Part shown: in pieces, positions 32,509-40,853 of the stretch
Position numbering within the stretch: the stretch's first letter is position 1
How the letters are laid out: each line of letters starts with the position of its first letter
Assembly (NCBI RefSeq): GCF_900102435.1
Contig: NZ_FNBU01000003.1
Location: 1-64,000, forward strand
Length of the DNA stretch: 64,000 nucleotides
Source of the DNA: Sporolituus thermophilus DSM 23256
Lineage (GTDB): Bacteria; Bacillota; Negativicutes; Sporomusales; Thermosinaceae
Reading direction: 5' to 3'
Program-made: the position numbers and the translations under genes
Notes under the pieces: generated by a model
What the model was told of the DNA's origin: nothing
The model's database searches: none
Seen by the model: the letters and a program-made list of their open reading frames with translations, nothing else

Positions 32509-32633
32509 TAACCGGCCATTCCCCAGAGCCTGGCGGCGGTATTCCCAGGAGAGGATCTCAGTTTCTCAGGAACTGGCTAACACCATGCCGCAAGTAGCGC
32601 AAGGGGCTACATCGCAGGCCGGTGTGCCTTTTT

Positions 32634-32963
32634 TTATGCTTTTTCTCGTATCCGTTTTTGATGCTGCCGTCCCCATTTATACATGACATCCAAAACTTCC
32701 TGAATGGTTTGGCCGTATTCAGTAAGGGAGTATTCCACTTTGGGTGGTACTTGGGGGTACACTTTACGGGAAATAATACCGTCCTGCTCCAGTTCTCTTA
32801 GCTGTTGAGTCAGCATTTTTTCTGTAATTTCGGGTATTTCCCGTTTAAGTTCGCTGAACCGCATTACGCCTTCTTTGAGAAAACAGAGGATGACTGGTTT
32901 CCACTTCCCACCAATCGTTTTTAAAGTGGTCTTGACGGCGTTCTTAAATTCCTGGTCTCCCAT
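32634..32963 (-). CDS. HxlR-family transcriptional regulator
   Basis: This 109-residue winged-helix protein has the HxlR core TLKTIGGKWKPVILCFLKEG, MRFSELKREIPEITEKMLTQ and QLRELEQDGIISRKVYPQVP followed by PKVEYSLTEYG. The N-terminal Cys used for redox sensing in YodB/HypR-type members is missing at the usual place; a different Cys lies in VILCFL. A palindromic AAGTACGTACTT at 33010-33021, upstream of its start, is a candidate operator. Confidence 0.92.
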   Translation of the reverse strand: MGDQEFKNAVKTTLKTIGGKWKPVILCFLKEGVMRFSELKREIPEITEKMLTQQLRELEQDGIISRKVYPQVPPKVEYSLTEYGQTIQEVLDVMYKWGRQHQKRIREKA

Positions 32964-33133
32964 AGGTCATTTCCTTTCTAAATATGTTTAATGATACTAA
33001 CTTACAAAAAAGTACGTACTTGATACAAAAGCGGTATATGCATAATAATAATCATAGCGTTTTTATTATAAAGTCTATTGAACCTTTTTGAAATGGCTTT
33101 CGTATTTCGGGCTGATATAAAGGAGGGGTTACA

Positions 33134-33988
33134 GTGAAACTAAGAGTATCAGCGGTGCAGTATCATCTTCATACCATTAAATCTTTTGCTGAGTTTGCGC
33201 AGCAAGTGGAGCATTATATCAAGACTGCTGCCGAATTTGAAGCTGATTTTGTCCTATTCCCCGAGTTTGTTACGACGCAGTTGCTGTCAATTGGCGACAG
33301 CCAGGGGAATGCGCTCAGCATCCATAATCTGCCTGATTTTACCGAGCAGTACTGTTTATTATTTACCTCACTGGCGCAGCAAACCGGAATGCATATAATC
33401 GGCGGAACCCATGTTATTCGGGAAGATGAGCGTTTATATAATGTGGCCCATCTGTTCTACCCCAATGGCAAGATAGCCCGACAGCCTAAGCTTCACATTA
33501 CGCCAACGGAAGTAAAAGAGTGGAATATGGCCGCCGGACATGAAATCGATGTATTTGAAACTGAAAAAGGGACTATTGCCATTCTGACTTGTTACGACAT
33601 TGAGTTTCCGGAAATTGTCCGTATGGTTAGAGCCAAAGGGGCTGACGTTATTTTCTGTCCTTCTTGCACTGATGACCGTCATGGTTTCTACCGGGTACGG
33701 TACACCAGCCATGCCCGGGCGATCGAAAACCAGGTGTACGTTGTAACCACCGGAACGGTTGGTTCGTTGCCAACGGTAGATTTTATGCGGGCCAATTTTG
33801 GTCAGGCGGCTGTTATCACCCCTAACGATATTCCTTTTCCGCCAGGAGGTCTATTGGCGGAGGGGGAAATCAACCACGATATGATTATTACAGCTGACCT
33901 TGACTTGGAATTGCTATACCGGGTTAGAGAACGCGGTTCTGTCACGACGTGGCGCGATAGGCGAACAGATCTCTATCCTGACTGGTAA
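33134..33988 (+). CDS. Carbon-nitrogen hydrolase (nitrilase superfamily)
   Basis: This 284-residue amidase has the nitrilase triad: Glu in VLFPEFVTTQ, Lys in RQPKLHITPTE and Cys in ILTCYDIEFPEIVR. A second conserved Glu precedes the Cys region. It hydrolyses an amide or nitrile of unknown identity. The start is GTG at 33134 with AAGGAGGGG upstream. Two GNAT genes follow within about 30 and 12 bp. In Bacillus YhcX a nitrilase and a GNAT domain are fused, so this is likely a split version of that module. Confidence 0.93.
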   Translation: MKLRVSAVQYHLHTIKSFAEFAQQVEHYIKTAAEFEADFVLFPEFVTTQLLSIGDSQGNALSIHNLPDFTEQYCLLFTSLAQQTGMHIIGGTHVIREDERLYNVAHLFYPNGKIARQPKLHITPTEVKEWNMAAGHEIDVFETEKGTIAILTCYDIEFPEIVRMVRAKGADVIFCPSCTDDRHGFYRVRYTSHARAIENQVYVVTTGTVGSLPTVDFMRANFGQAAVITPNDIPFPPGGLLAEGEINHDMIITADLDLELLYRVRERGSVTTWRDRRTDLYPDW

Positions 33989-34019
33989 AGCCGCAAAACC
34001 GGAGCAAGGGGGGACTGTG

Positions 34020-34694
34020 ATGTATCGCAAGGAATTTTATGCTTTTGATAATAATCGTCCAATCAAAACGATTATTCGCAATTACCGGGTAGAAGATTTT
34101 GCTGCCCTCATCCGTATTCAGCAAGAGAGTTTTCCTCCACCGTTTCCGTCTGAGCTATGGTGGAATGAGGACCAGCTATATAACCATGTTACCTTGTTTC
34201 CGGAAGGCGCCATGTGTGCAGAAATCGACGGCGAGCTTGTGGGATCAATTACCAGTCTGATGGTCAAACTTGATGCTGATCACTTGGATCATACCTGGGA
34301 GGAAATCACCGACAGCGGCTATATCCGGAATCATGATCCGGCTGGGGACACATTGTATATTGTTGACATCTGCGTCCGCCCGACATATCGAAAGCTTGGA
34401 CTAGGCAAAGCGCTCATGCAGTCGATGTATGAAGTGGTAGTCCATAAAGGTTTGCAACGACTGTTAGGTGGCGGCAGGATGCCGGGATATTACAAGAAGG
34501 CCGGCGAGATGACTGCTGACCAATACCTGGCGGCGGTAGTTAAAGGTGAACTTTACGATCCGGTTATTACTTTCCTGCTGCGCTGCGGCCGTACCCCGGT
34601 GAGAGTGGTAGCCAATTATCTGGAAGATCGCGAATCATGCAATTATGCGGCTTTAATGGAATGGAAGAACCCTTTTTTTCATAACGGCAAATAG
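34020..34694 (+). CDS. GNAT-family acetyltransferase
   Basis: This 224-residue protein has a GNAT fold: IRNYRVEDFAALIRIQQESF, GELVGSITSLMVKLD, then the acetyl-CoA-binding core YIVDICVRPTYRKLGLGKAL and MQSMYEVVVHKGLQRLLGGG. It resembles the GNAT half of YhcX-type fusion proteins (RMPGYYKKAGEMTADQYL). The ATG at 34020 follows AAGGGGGGACTGTG. It is in an operon with the nitrilase before it and a second GNAT after it. Confidence 0.88.
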   Translation: MYRKEFYAFDNNRPIKTIIRNYRVEDFAALIRIQQESFPPPFPSELWWNEDQLYNHVTLFPEGAMCAEIDGELVGSITSLMVKLDADHLDHTWEEITDSGYIRNHDPAGDTLYIVDICVRPTYRKLGLGKALMQSMYEVVVHKGLQRLLGGGRMPGYYKKAGEMTADQYLAAVVKGELYDPVITFLLRCGRTPVRVVANYLEDRESCNYAALMEWKNPFFHNGK

Positions 34695-34706
34695 GAGGCT
34701 AAAGTA

Positions 34707-35378
34707 GTGGAATATATTAGAATAACGGATATTACTGACCCCTTGTTTGTTCAAATGTACCGGCTGATGCAGCAGATTTTTCCTAAGGAGGAAGTATTGG
34801 CATTCGATTTGTGGAAAGAACCCCTTGCCGACCCTGGTATTCGGGTTTTCGTAGCCGTTCATGAGGGGAGAGTTGTAGGTGCAACGGAGTACCGTTATTA
34901 CCCTGATTTTAATGTGGCAATGACCGATTTTACCATTATCGGACAGGCAGGCTTAGGTATTGGCCGCTTCTTGGCGCAAAAGCGACAAGAGGATTTGTTT
35001 GCGCTGGCTAAAGCAAGCAATAACAAATTATTTGGCATATTTGCTGAAGTTTACGATCCGTACAGAGTAGGAAAGTTTGAATTTGGTGGAATTAAACCCA
35101 TGGATCCGTTCGTGCGCCGTGAAGTTCTTTCCCACCTTGGCTACAAACGCATCAATATTGATTATGTTCACCCATCGTGGAATAATGACGGCGAGGCCGT
35201 TACGGGATTAGATTTATGTTTTCTGCCTTATGACGAAACAACCGTAAGTATTTCAGCCGAGCTGGTGGCAAAGTTTCTGAAGCGTTACTATGCTGTACTG
35301 CCGAACAAACCCCAAGCTTGGTATGACATGATATCAAAAATAGAAAAACAGGAAGTCTTGGCTTTGCTACCGTTATAA
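34707..35378 (+). CDS. Second GNAT-like acetyltransferase
   Basis: This 223-residue protein starts at GTG 34707 with AGGAGGCTAAAGTA upstream. The GNAT fold is visible (IRVFVAVHEGRVVGATEYRY, MTDFTIIGQAGLGIGRFLAQ), although the acetyl-CoA loop is divergent. The later part (LFGIFAEVYDPYRVGKFEFG, FVRREVLSHLGYKRINIDYV) resembles little that I can name. Tight spacing points to a shared pathway with the preceding GNAT and nitrilase. Confidence 0.75.
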   Translation: MEYIRITDITDPLFVQMYRLMQQIFPKEEVLAFDLWKEPLADPGIRVFVAVHEGRVVGATEYRYYPDFNVAMTDFTIIGQAGLGIGRFLAQKRQEDLFALAKASNNKLFGIFAEVYDPYRVGKFEFGGIKPMDPFVRREVLSHLGYKRINIDYVHPSWNNDGEAVTGLDLCFLPYDETTVSISAELVAKFLKRYYAVLPNKPQAWYDMISKIEKQEVLALLPL

Positions 35379-35438
35379 AAGTAGCAAATCTTTCAAACAC
35401 AAAAAAACTGCTCACATCTTCAGATTTATTACAAAACC

Positions 35439-35508
35439 AGCCACCGCCTTGTGAAGACGGTGGCTGCCAGCTGTTGGGAAACGCACTTTTTAAGAAGTGC
35501 GTTTTCTT
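35439..35508 (+). terminator. Tandem hairpins ending the nitrilase-GNAT operon
   Basis: The first stem is AGCCACCG / CGGTGGCT (35439-35446 with 35458-35465). The second is AACGCACTT / AAGTGCGTT (35480-35502), followed by TTCTT. The second is the better terminator. Confidence 0.75.
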
Positions 35509-35540
35509 GTAGCCTGGTGATAGGGGAAGGCCTGCAGGCC

Positions 35541-35566
35541 TTTTTATGTTTATCTACCTGTGAAGC
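35541..35566 (+). repeat. Post-hairpin repeat, copy B
   Basis: Second copy of the 26-nt TTTTTATGTTTATCTA repeat. It is preceded by the perfect palindrome AAGGCCTGCAGGCCTT. Confidence 0.6.
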
Positions 35567-35585
35567 CATCAGCAATTGATGATTT

Positions 35586-35629
35586 CTTCATAATTTCTTC
35601 ATAATTTCTTCACGATGTCTTCATAATTT
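35586..35629 (+). promoter_or_regulatory. Four tandem 11-bp direct repeats
   Basis: CTTCATAATTT occurs at 35586-35596, 35597-35607 and 35619-35629, with the variant CTTCACGATGT at 35608-35618. An exact 11-bp period is the arrangement bound by PhoB/OmpR-type regulators. It ends 42 bp before the start codon of the next gene. A TAATTAC / GTAATTA inverted repeat lies between (35638-35654). Confidence 0.7.
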
Positions 35630-35670
35630 AAAGTTATAATTACTTCGTAATTACGAGGAGGTGGGAAAAG

Positions 35671-36168
35671 ATGAACATGACCCATTATATGGAGTTGCTT
35701 GCTGTAAATCAGCCTTGGAATCTCATAATTTACATGGTGATTCCGGTTGTTTTGGCAGAGGCATTGGTGGCAACCGAATTCTTTGTCGTATTTAATAAAC
35801 AGCAAAAAACCGGGACACTGCGGGCTTTGAACAAGTGGCTGGGAATAATTCTAGGATTTTATTTCTTAGGGATTTTTCTTAATCTCATGACTACTGCGGT
35901 TCCTAACATCAAATGGCGCGGAGCCGCTGATATTCTTGCCGTAGGTTTTTATTTAAGCGGCGTACTGCCACTCTTAAGCATTGCGCTAATGGAGCTTGGC
36001 ATAATTGCTAAGGGAAAAGACGACGAAGCTAAACTTAAACTGCATTTCGTGTTACTGACGGTATTTCTTGTTGTAGCTCATATCGCTATGGTGTTCGGAA
36101 TGGTCGATCCTACGGTTATGGGGTGGAGTCCAGACGCGGGGATTGGTCGTCCATCTCACATGCATTAA
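35671..36168 (+). CDS. Four-helix membrane protein (DUF6803-like)
   Basis: This 165-residue integral membrane protein has four predicted helices: NLIIYMVIPVVLAEALVATE, WLGIILGFYFLGIFLNLM, ADILAVGFYLSGVLPLLSI and LHFVLLTVFLVVAHIAMVFG. It begins MNMTHYMELLAVNQPWN and ends with GRPSHMH. I associate it from memory with proteins annotated DUF6803; function is unknown. Met- and His-containing ends could bind a metal. GAGGAGGTGGGAAAAG precedes the ATG. The 11-bp repeats upstream suggest control by a response regulator. Confidence 0.7.
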   Translation: MNMTHYMELLAVNQPWNLIIYMVIPVVLAEALVATEFFVVFNKQQKTGTLRALNKWLGIILGFYFLGIFLNLMTTAVPNIKWRGAADILAVGFYLSGVLPLLSIALMELGIIAKGKDDEAKLKLHFVLLTVFLVVAHIAMVFGMVDPTVMGWSPDAGIGRPSHMH

Positions 36169-36204
36169 AGATATTTAAACGGAGTTGACCAGCCATCACC
36201 AACT

Positions 36205-36254
36205 GCCTGCCCGGCATTTCCAATATAACTTTTAGCGGGGCAGGCTAACTTTTT
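36205..36254 (+). terminator. Terminator after the membrane protein
   Basis: The stem GCCTGCCC / GGGCAGGC is followed by TAACTTTTT. Confidence 0.8.
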
Positions 36255-36273
36255 ATCATGCGAATAATAAGAC

Positions 36274-36304
36274 AGAACCATCATGTGCGGATGCTGATGG
36301 TTCT
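36274..36304 (-). terminator. Terminator for the chemoreceptor gene
   Basis: The stem AGAACCATCA / TGATGGTTCT lies 30 bp past the stop of the minus-strand gene. Confidence 0.65.
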
Positions 36305-36334
36305 GGTTTGTTCATGATGCCAATTTTTTTATAG

Positions 36335-37180
36335 TTAAGCCTGGTCCTGGCTGAGACTTTCTGCCAGCCGGTCAAGCTCAAGCGCCAGCGTGTTTGTCTG
36401 CTGGATAGAGCTGGTAACATGGGTTATTGCAGCGGTAATTTGGGACACCATATTATGGATATTGTCCATCTCGTTATAAGTGCGACTGCTGTCAGACTGG
36501 ATAGCCTTAATAATTCTCTCAATTTTCTGGATGGACTCGGCACTTGAGGCTGCCAGTTTGCGGATTTCTTCGGCAACAACACCGAACCCACGGCCGGCGT
36601 CGCCCACGCGGGCTGCTTCAATGGCGGCGTTTAGTCCCAAAAGATTGGTCTGGTTAGCCACCGATCTAATAAACCCCAGCACTTGGTCAGTCTCGCGCAT
36701 GCGTTTTTCCGATTCGCGGGCAAGTTTTGCCAATTCCTGCGTAATTGCCGTAATCTCCTCGGCTTGGGCGGTAATTTCTTCAGACGTACTGGCTAGGACG
36801 GCAATACTTTCGGTCAACTTGCCGGCCATTTCTTTCAGGGTATCCTGGCGGTCAACCGTTTCCTGCGTACAGGCTGCGCCAATGACTTCGCCGCTTGAAT
36901 TAACGATAGGGATGGCTACCGCAATATAGGGCTGACCAAAGAGTGATTTGTCGCCGCGGATGACTACCCGCCTCTTTTCGTGAATCGCCCGGTACACGGC
37001 GCTGCCCGGCTTTAGCGGTGAACCGACTTGCACCTTAAGGTCCAGTTTTTTGCCGGGCTTATAATATAAGTATTTTTCCCGGTCGGTGAGGCTGACTCCG
37101 CAGTCGCCAATGGAAAGGTCATTGAAAAATTCCAGGACAAAGCGAAACTTTTCTAATAATGCTTCATCATTCTCCCGCAT
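36335..37180 (-). CDS. Soluble methyl-accepting chemotaxis-like protein
   Basis: This 281-residue protein has no membrane helix. Residues 1-110 form a small sensor domain ([40 protein letters not shown]). Residues 120-281 form the signalling coiled coil with the MCP hairpin tip, [20 protein letters not shown] then [20 protein letters not shown]. It should interact with CheA/CheW from the cytoplasm. The ligand is unknown. AAGGAGATGTCGCT precedes the ATG. Confidence 0.9.
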   Translation of the reverse strand: MRENDEALLEKFRFVLEFFNDLSIGDCGVSLTDREKYLYYKPGKKLDLKVQVGSPLKPGSAVYRAIHEKRRVVIRGDKSLFGQPYIAVAIPIVNSSGEVIGAACTQETVDRQDTLKEMAGKLTESIAVLASTSEEITAQAEEITAITQELAKLARESEKRMRETDQVLGFIRSVANQTNLLGLNAAIEAARVGDAGRGFGVVAEEIRKLAASSAESIQKIERIIKAIQSDSSRTYNEMDNIHNMVSQITAAITHVTSSIQQTNTLALELDRLAESLSQDQA

Positions 37181-37359
37181 AGCGACATCTCCTTATATCT
37201 AAAATACAAAACAATTAAACAATTAAGTTTTCGATAAAACTAAGCGAAACCCTGCAATAACCACTGACATTTACCGTCTTGCCGCCGGCGTAAAGAAAGA
37301 TTATGCAAACGGTAAGCGATGGTATAATATACCTAAAAGATCAATTGAGGTGATGGCAT

Positions 37360-38505
37360 GTGAAAAGAATTATCCTGGGCGGACAAGCGATCATCGCCGG
37401 CCGCGGGTCGTTAGACAGCCTAAGGGAAATAAATGGGGCCAGAGCGTTTATCGTTACCGGCGGCAATTCCATGTTCGCCAACGGGACAATTGCCAAAATC
37501 GAAAAAGTGCTGCAAGACAAGAAAATTGAAACATGCGTTTATTCCGGCATCGGCAAAAATCCTGACACCGGCGCCGTCCTGGATGGCCTTGCGAAAATGC
37601 GCGAGCTAGAGCCCGATGTGGTGATTGCCGTTGGCGGGGGCTCGCCGATTGACGCTGCCAAGGTCATGGCCCTGATGTACGACTATCCGGACCTTACGTT
37701 TGACAATATGTTAGCGGACGAGCTGCCGCAGCAAAGGCGCGGTGTAAAGTTTATCGCCATACCATCAACATCGGGGACAGGCAGCGAGGTGACCAGGGCG
37801 GCGGTCATTACCTTCCGGGACCAAAGCCTTAAAATCGGGTTGAAGACCGATGCGTTTGTGCCTGATGTGGCCATTCTTGACGCGGACATCACCATGAGCA
37901 TGCCGCCCCATATTGTGGCCGAGACGGGCATGGACGCCGTCACGCATGCCGTGGAGTGCTATATTAACAAAAGTCTTGACGACTTCAGTGAGGCTTTGGC
38001 CAGAGGGGCAGTGGCCGGCCTCTTGGAGTATCTGCCGGTTTCCTATCGTGACATGACGCCGGAGAGCAGGGAAAAAGTACATCACTATCAATGTATGGCG
38101 GGTCTGGCTTTTGCCAATGTCGGGCTCGGCGTGGTGCACGGCATCGCCCATGCGGTTGGCGGCCAGTTTGACCTTGGCCACGGCCTGATCAACGCCGTTG
38201 TCCTGCCGTATGCGCTCAAGTATAATTCGCAGGACGCGGAGGTTAGGCGCCGCCTGGCCCGGCTGGCCCGCGAAGTCGGGTGTGACGACTTTGTCAACGC
38301 TGTTGAAAAATTAAACGACATTCTTAATATTCCCAAGTCGCTGCGGGAAACGGGGATAACTGAGCAAGAGTTTACCGCGGCTTTCAACCAACTTGTCGAA
38401 AACTCGCTGAAAGGTTCGACCCGCGTTAACCCCGTCCCCGTAACCAAGAGCGACATGGCCGCTTTGCTTAAATGCATTTATAGCGGTATGTCCATCGCCG
38501 TTTAG
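37360..38505 (+). CDS. Iron-containing alcohol dehydrogenase
   Basis: This 381-residue group III dehydrogenase has the NAD-binding GGGSPIDAAKVMAL, IPSTSGTGSEVTRAAVITF and the metal-ligand region TGMDAVTHAVECYINK...GLGVVHGIAHAVGGQFDLGH followed by GLINAVVLPYAL. It would interconvert an aldehyde and an alcohol. The start is GTG at 37360, behind GAGGTGATGGCAT. A bidirectional terminator separates it from glnK. The substrate is not evident. Confidence 0.92.
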   Translation: MKRIILGGQAIIAGRGSLDSLREINGARAFIVTGGNSMFANGTIAKIEKVLQDKKIETCVYSGIGKNPDTGAVLDGLAKMRELEPDVVIAVGGGSPIDAAKVMALMYDYPDLTFDNMLADELPQQRRGVKFIAIPSTSGTGSEVTRAAVITFRDQSLKIGLKTDAFVPDVAILDADITMSMPPHIVAETGMDAVTHAVECYINKSLDDFSEALARGAVAGLLEYLPVSYRDMTPESREKVHHYQCMAGLAFANVGLGVVHGIAHAVGGQFDLGHGLINAVVLPYALKYNSQDAEVRRRLARLAREVGCDDFVNAVEKLNDILNIPKSLRETGITEQEFTAAFNQLVENSLKGSTRVNPVPVTKSDMAALLKCIYSGMSIAV

Positions 38506-38525
38506 GCAGTAGTCCTACTAACACA

Positions 38526-38573
38526 AAAAAATCGGTCTGAATCCTGTTACAAGGCTTCAGGCCGATTTTTTTT
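38526..38573. terminator. Bidirectional terminator between Fe-ADH and glnK
   Basis: A long stem, AAAATCGGTCTGAA paired with TTCAGGCCGATTTT, has an A tract on one side and eight T residues on the other. It serves convergent genes. Confidence 0.88.
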
Positions 38574-38597
38574 GCCGAGCGTCATGCTGAACGGTCA

Positions 38598-38969
38598 TTA
38601 TTTTGGTACGTCCTTTGGATCCATGATGGCGATGTCGCCTTCTTCGCCGGTACGAATTCGCACGGCGTTTTCTATAGGATAAACAAAGATCTTGCCATCT
38701 CCGATATTGCCTGTTCTACACACCCGTTTAGCGGTTTCCAGCACCTTTGCTACCGGTACCTCACAGACGACAATTTCTACTTTAATTTTGGGTAAAAGAT
38801 TAATATTATATTCTTTCCCCCTATATACTTCGGTATGTCCCTTTTGCAGCCCGCAGCCAAAAACCTGGCTCACCGTCATGCCGGTGACCCCGATGGCGTT
38901 TAGCGCCTCCTTGAGTTCATCCAGTTTGCCCGGACGGGTAATAATTTCAATTTTAGTCATTTTTCTCAT
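38598..38969 (-). CDS. glnK: PII nitrogen regulatory protein (GlnK/GlnB family)
   Basis: This 123-residue PII protein begins MRKMTKIEIITRPGKLDELK and has the T-loop QKGHTEVYRGKEYNINLLPK containing the conserved Tyr. It closes with CRTGNIGDGKIFVYPIENAV followed by RIRTGEEG, which binds ATP/ADP and 2-oxoglutarate. PII proteins encoded next to amtB block the ammonium channel when nitrogen is plentiful. It lies 31 bp downstream of amtB on the same strand. The ATG at 38969 follows GGAGGAAAACA. Confidence 0.96.
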   Translation of the reverse strand: MRKMTKIEIITRPGKLDELKEALNAIGVTGMTVSQVFGCGLQKGHTEVYRGKEYNINLLPKIKVEIVVCEVPVAKVLETAKRVCRTGNIGDGKIFVYPIENAVRIRTGEEGDIAIMDPKDVPK

Positions 38970-39000
38970 TGTTTTCCTCCGGCACAATACTAATTTTTAT

Positions 39001-40410
39001 TTACGAGTTTAAACTAACGGATGCATTGGCCGCCACCGCTTTTTCCGCCGGCACGTCATAACTGATGGGCGAACCTGTAATCAGATCTTGATAAGCATAA
39101 CCCCGCTCGCCATGTTCGGTAAGATCGAGGCCCATAATCTCTTGGTTTTCACTGGCCCGCAGCTGCATAAACATACCCATGACTTTGAGAATAATGAACG
39201 TCATGACAATGGCAAACGCCCAACTCGCCGCGACCCCAATGAGCTGTACGGTTAATTGGCCAGGGTTGCCGTAGAACAGACCGTCGGCGCCGGCGGGATT
39301 TATCGCTTTGGAGGCAAAGAGGCCGGTTGCGATAGCTCCCCAAGTGCCGCCAATGCCATGGACGCCAAAGGCATCCAGTGCGTCGTCGTAGCCAAGTTTG
39401 GTTTTTACCACACTTACAGCCAGGAAGCAGACAATACCGGCAACCAGGCCAATAATTACGGCCGGCAGCGTTCCAACAAAACCGGCCGCCGGAGTGATGG
39501 CGACCAGGCCGGCAATACAGCCGCTGGCGGCACCTAATATGGTAGGCTTACCATGAAACAGCCATTCCGTGAAAACCCAGGCAACAGTGGCGGCGGCGGC
39601 CGCGGTATTGGTTACCGTAAAAGCGCTGGCGGCAAGGCCATTGGCCGAAAGCGCGCTGCCGGCATTGAACCCGAACCAGCCAAACCAGAGAAGGGAGGCG
39701 CCAATTACGGTCATGGGGAGGTGGTGGGGCAGTATTACCTCAGAACCATATCCTTTGCGCTTGCCAAGCATTAAAGCAATAACCAGACCGGAAACACCCG
39801 AAAGAATATGGACTACGGTTCCGCCGGCAAAATCAAGGACGCCTAACTCACGCATCCAGCCGCCTACACCCCATACCCAATGGGCAACAGGATCATAGAC
39901 AACGGTGGCCCAAATCAGGGTAAAAATAACAAAGGCCGGAAATTTCATGCGCTCAGCAAATGCGCCGGTGATAAGGGCAGGGGTAATAACGGCAAACATT
40001 GCTTGAAAGATCATGAACGCAAAATGGGGGATGGTTGCCGCATAATCGGCGTTAGCCTCTTGGCCGACGCCCTTGAGGCCAATCCAGTCCAAACTGCCGA
40101 TAATGTGGTTGACATCAGGGCCGAAAGCTAGCGAATAACCCCATAGCACCCATTGGACAGAGATTAAACTGACGATAAAGAAACTTTGCATGATGGTGTT
40201 TAATACATTTTTGGTTCGGACCATGCCGCCGTAAAATAAGGCGAGACCCGGGGTCATGAGCATGACCAAGGCGGCACTAATTAGGACAAAGGTAGTATCA
40301 CCGGTGTCAATTTTGGCTGGTTCAGGAGCGGCGCCGTCGGCAAACGCCGCCGGCACAAAAACGGACAGCATTAGAAGACACAAACTTAAGATGGTCCATA
40401 ACTTTTTCAT
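39001..40410 (-). CDS. amtB: Ammonium transporter AmtB
   Basis: This 469-residue protein has an N-terminal signal-like helix (SLCLLMLSVFVPAAFADG) and eleven membrane helices. Amt landmarks include LMTPGLALFYGGMVRTKNVL, DFAGGTVVHILSGVSGLVIA (pore His), WFGWFGFNAGSAL and DALDAFGVHGIGGTWGAIAT (second pore His). It conducts ammonium and is gated by the adjacent GlnK. The ATG follows AAGGAAGGGATAAGG. Transcription starts about 190 bp upstream behind an attenuator-like leader. Confidence 0.97.
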   Translation of the reverse strand: MKKLWTILSLCLLMLSVFVPAAFADGAAPEPAKIDTGDTTFVLISAALVMLMTPGLALFYGGMVRTKNVLNTIMQSFFIVSLISVQWVLWGYSLAFGPDVNHIIGSLDWIGLKGVGQEANADYAATIPHFAFMIFQAMFAVITPALITGAFAERMKFPAFVIFTLIWATVVYDPVAHWVWGVGGWMRELGVLDFAGGTVVHILSGVSGLVIALMLGKRKGYGSEVILPHHLPMTVIGASLLWFGWFGFNAGSALSANGLAASAFTVTNTAAAAATVAWVFTEWLFHGKPTILGAASGCIAGLVAITPAAGFVGTLPAVIIGLVAGIVCFLAVSVVKTKLGYDDALDAFGVHGIGGTWGAIATGLFASKAINPAGADGLFYGNPGQLTVQLIGVAASWAFAIVMTFIILKVMGMFMQLRASENQEIMGLDLTEHGERGYAYQDLITGSPISYDVPAEKAVAANASVSLNS

Positions 40411-40494
40411 CCTTATCCCTTCCTTTATGCTAAGTCATTGGGTATTCCCCGGCTGGTATAAATCATTTCATTGGCCGTATTCCTCCTTTCACCG

Positions 40495-40547
40495 TGAAAA
40501 ACAGGAAGGCGTCCTAAGGCAAAGCCTTAGGACGCCATTGTCCTGTT
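40495..40547 (-). terminator. Leader terminator (attenuator) upstream of amtB
   Basis: In the amtB 5' leader a 13-bp stem (GGCGTCCTAAGGC / GCCTTAGGACGCC) nests inside an AACAGG / CCTGTT outer stem followed by TTTTTC. A second hairpin (40554-40580, 12-bp stem, three-base loop) lies just upstream. A terminator between promoter and gene implies conditional antitermination. A repeat of the hexaloop type expected for ANTAR regulators was not seen. Confidence 0.75.
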
Positions 40548-40609
40548 AAACATGAAGCCTTCGCGAAACGCGAAGGCTTCATTGCCTAAAAATATATTAT
40601 TTGCCAATA

Positions 40610-40638
40610 ACTATACTATGCCAGCCGGGATGTGTCAA
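40610..40638 (-). promoter_or_regulatory. Housekeeping promoter of amtB-glnK
   Basis: On the minus strand, TTGACA (40638-40633), a 17-bp spacer and TATAGT (40615-40610). This is close to consensus, so control is likely at the leader rather than at the promoter. The remaining gap to 40853 is AT-rich and holds nothing else I can support. Confidence 0.8.
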
Positions 40639-40853
40639 TAAGAGAAAGTGTGTCTGAAAATTAGAATTTCGATAATGTAATTTTTGTAATTTTAGTAATT
40701 TTATTGGCATAATCTTCACAATGCCTTTGCAGATCTACTCAAATTTTATGTTTTATGCTGCCAGCAAAGCATACGTACTTCTCTCGAGATCTTGGAACGG
40801 CGCACTTATAAACAGCATTCACAGGGAATACATATCGTGCATATGCTTAATCA

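Noticed and set aside
35586-35629. CRISPR-like array
   Set aside because: The units are 11 bp and directly adjacent with no spacers, and no cas genes are present.
40554-40580. ANTAR-binding hairpin in the amtB leader
   Set aside because: The loop is three bases, not the six-base loop with conserved A1 and G4 expected for ANTAR targets.
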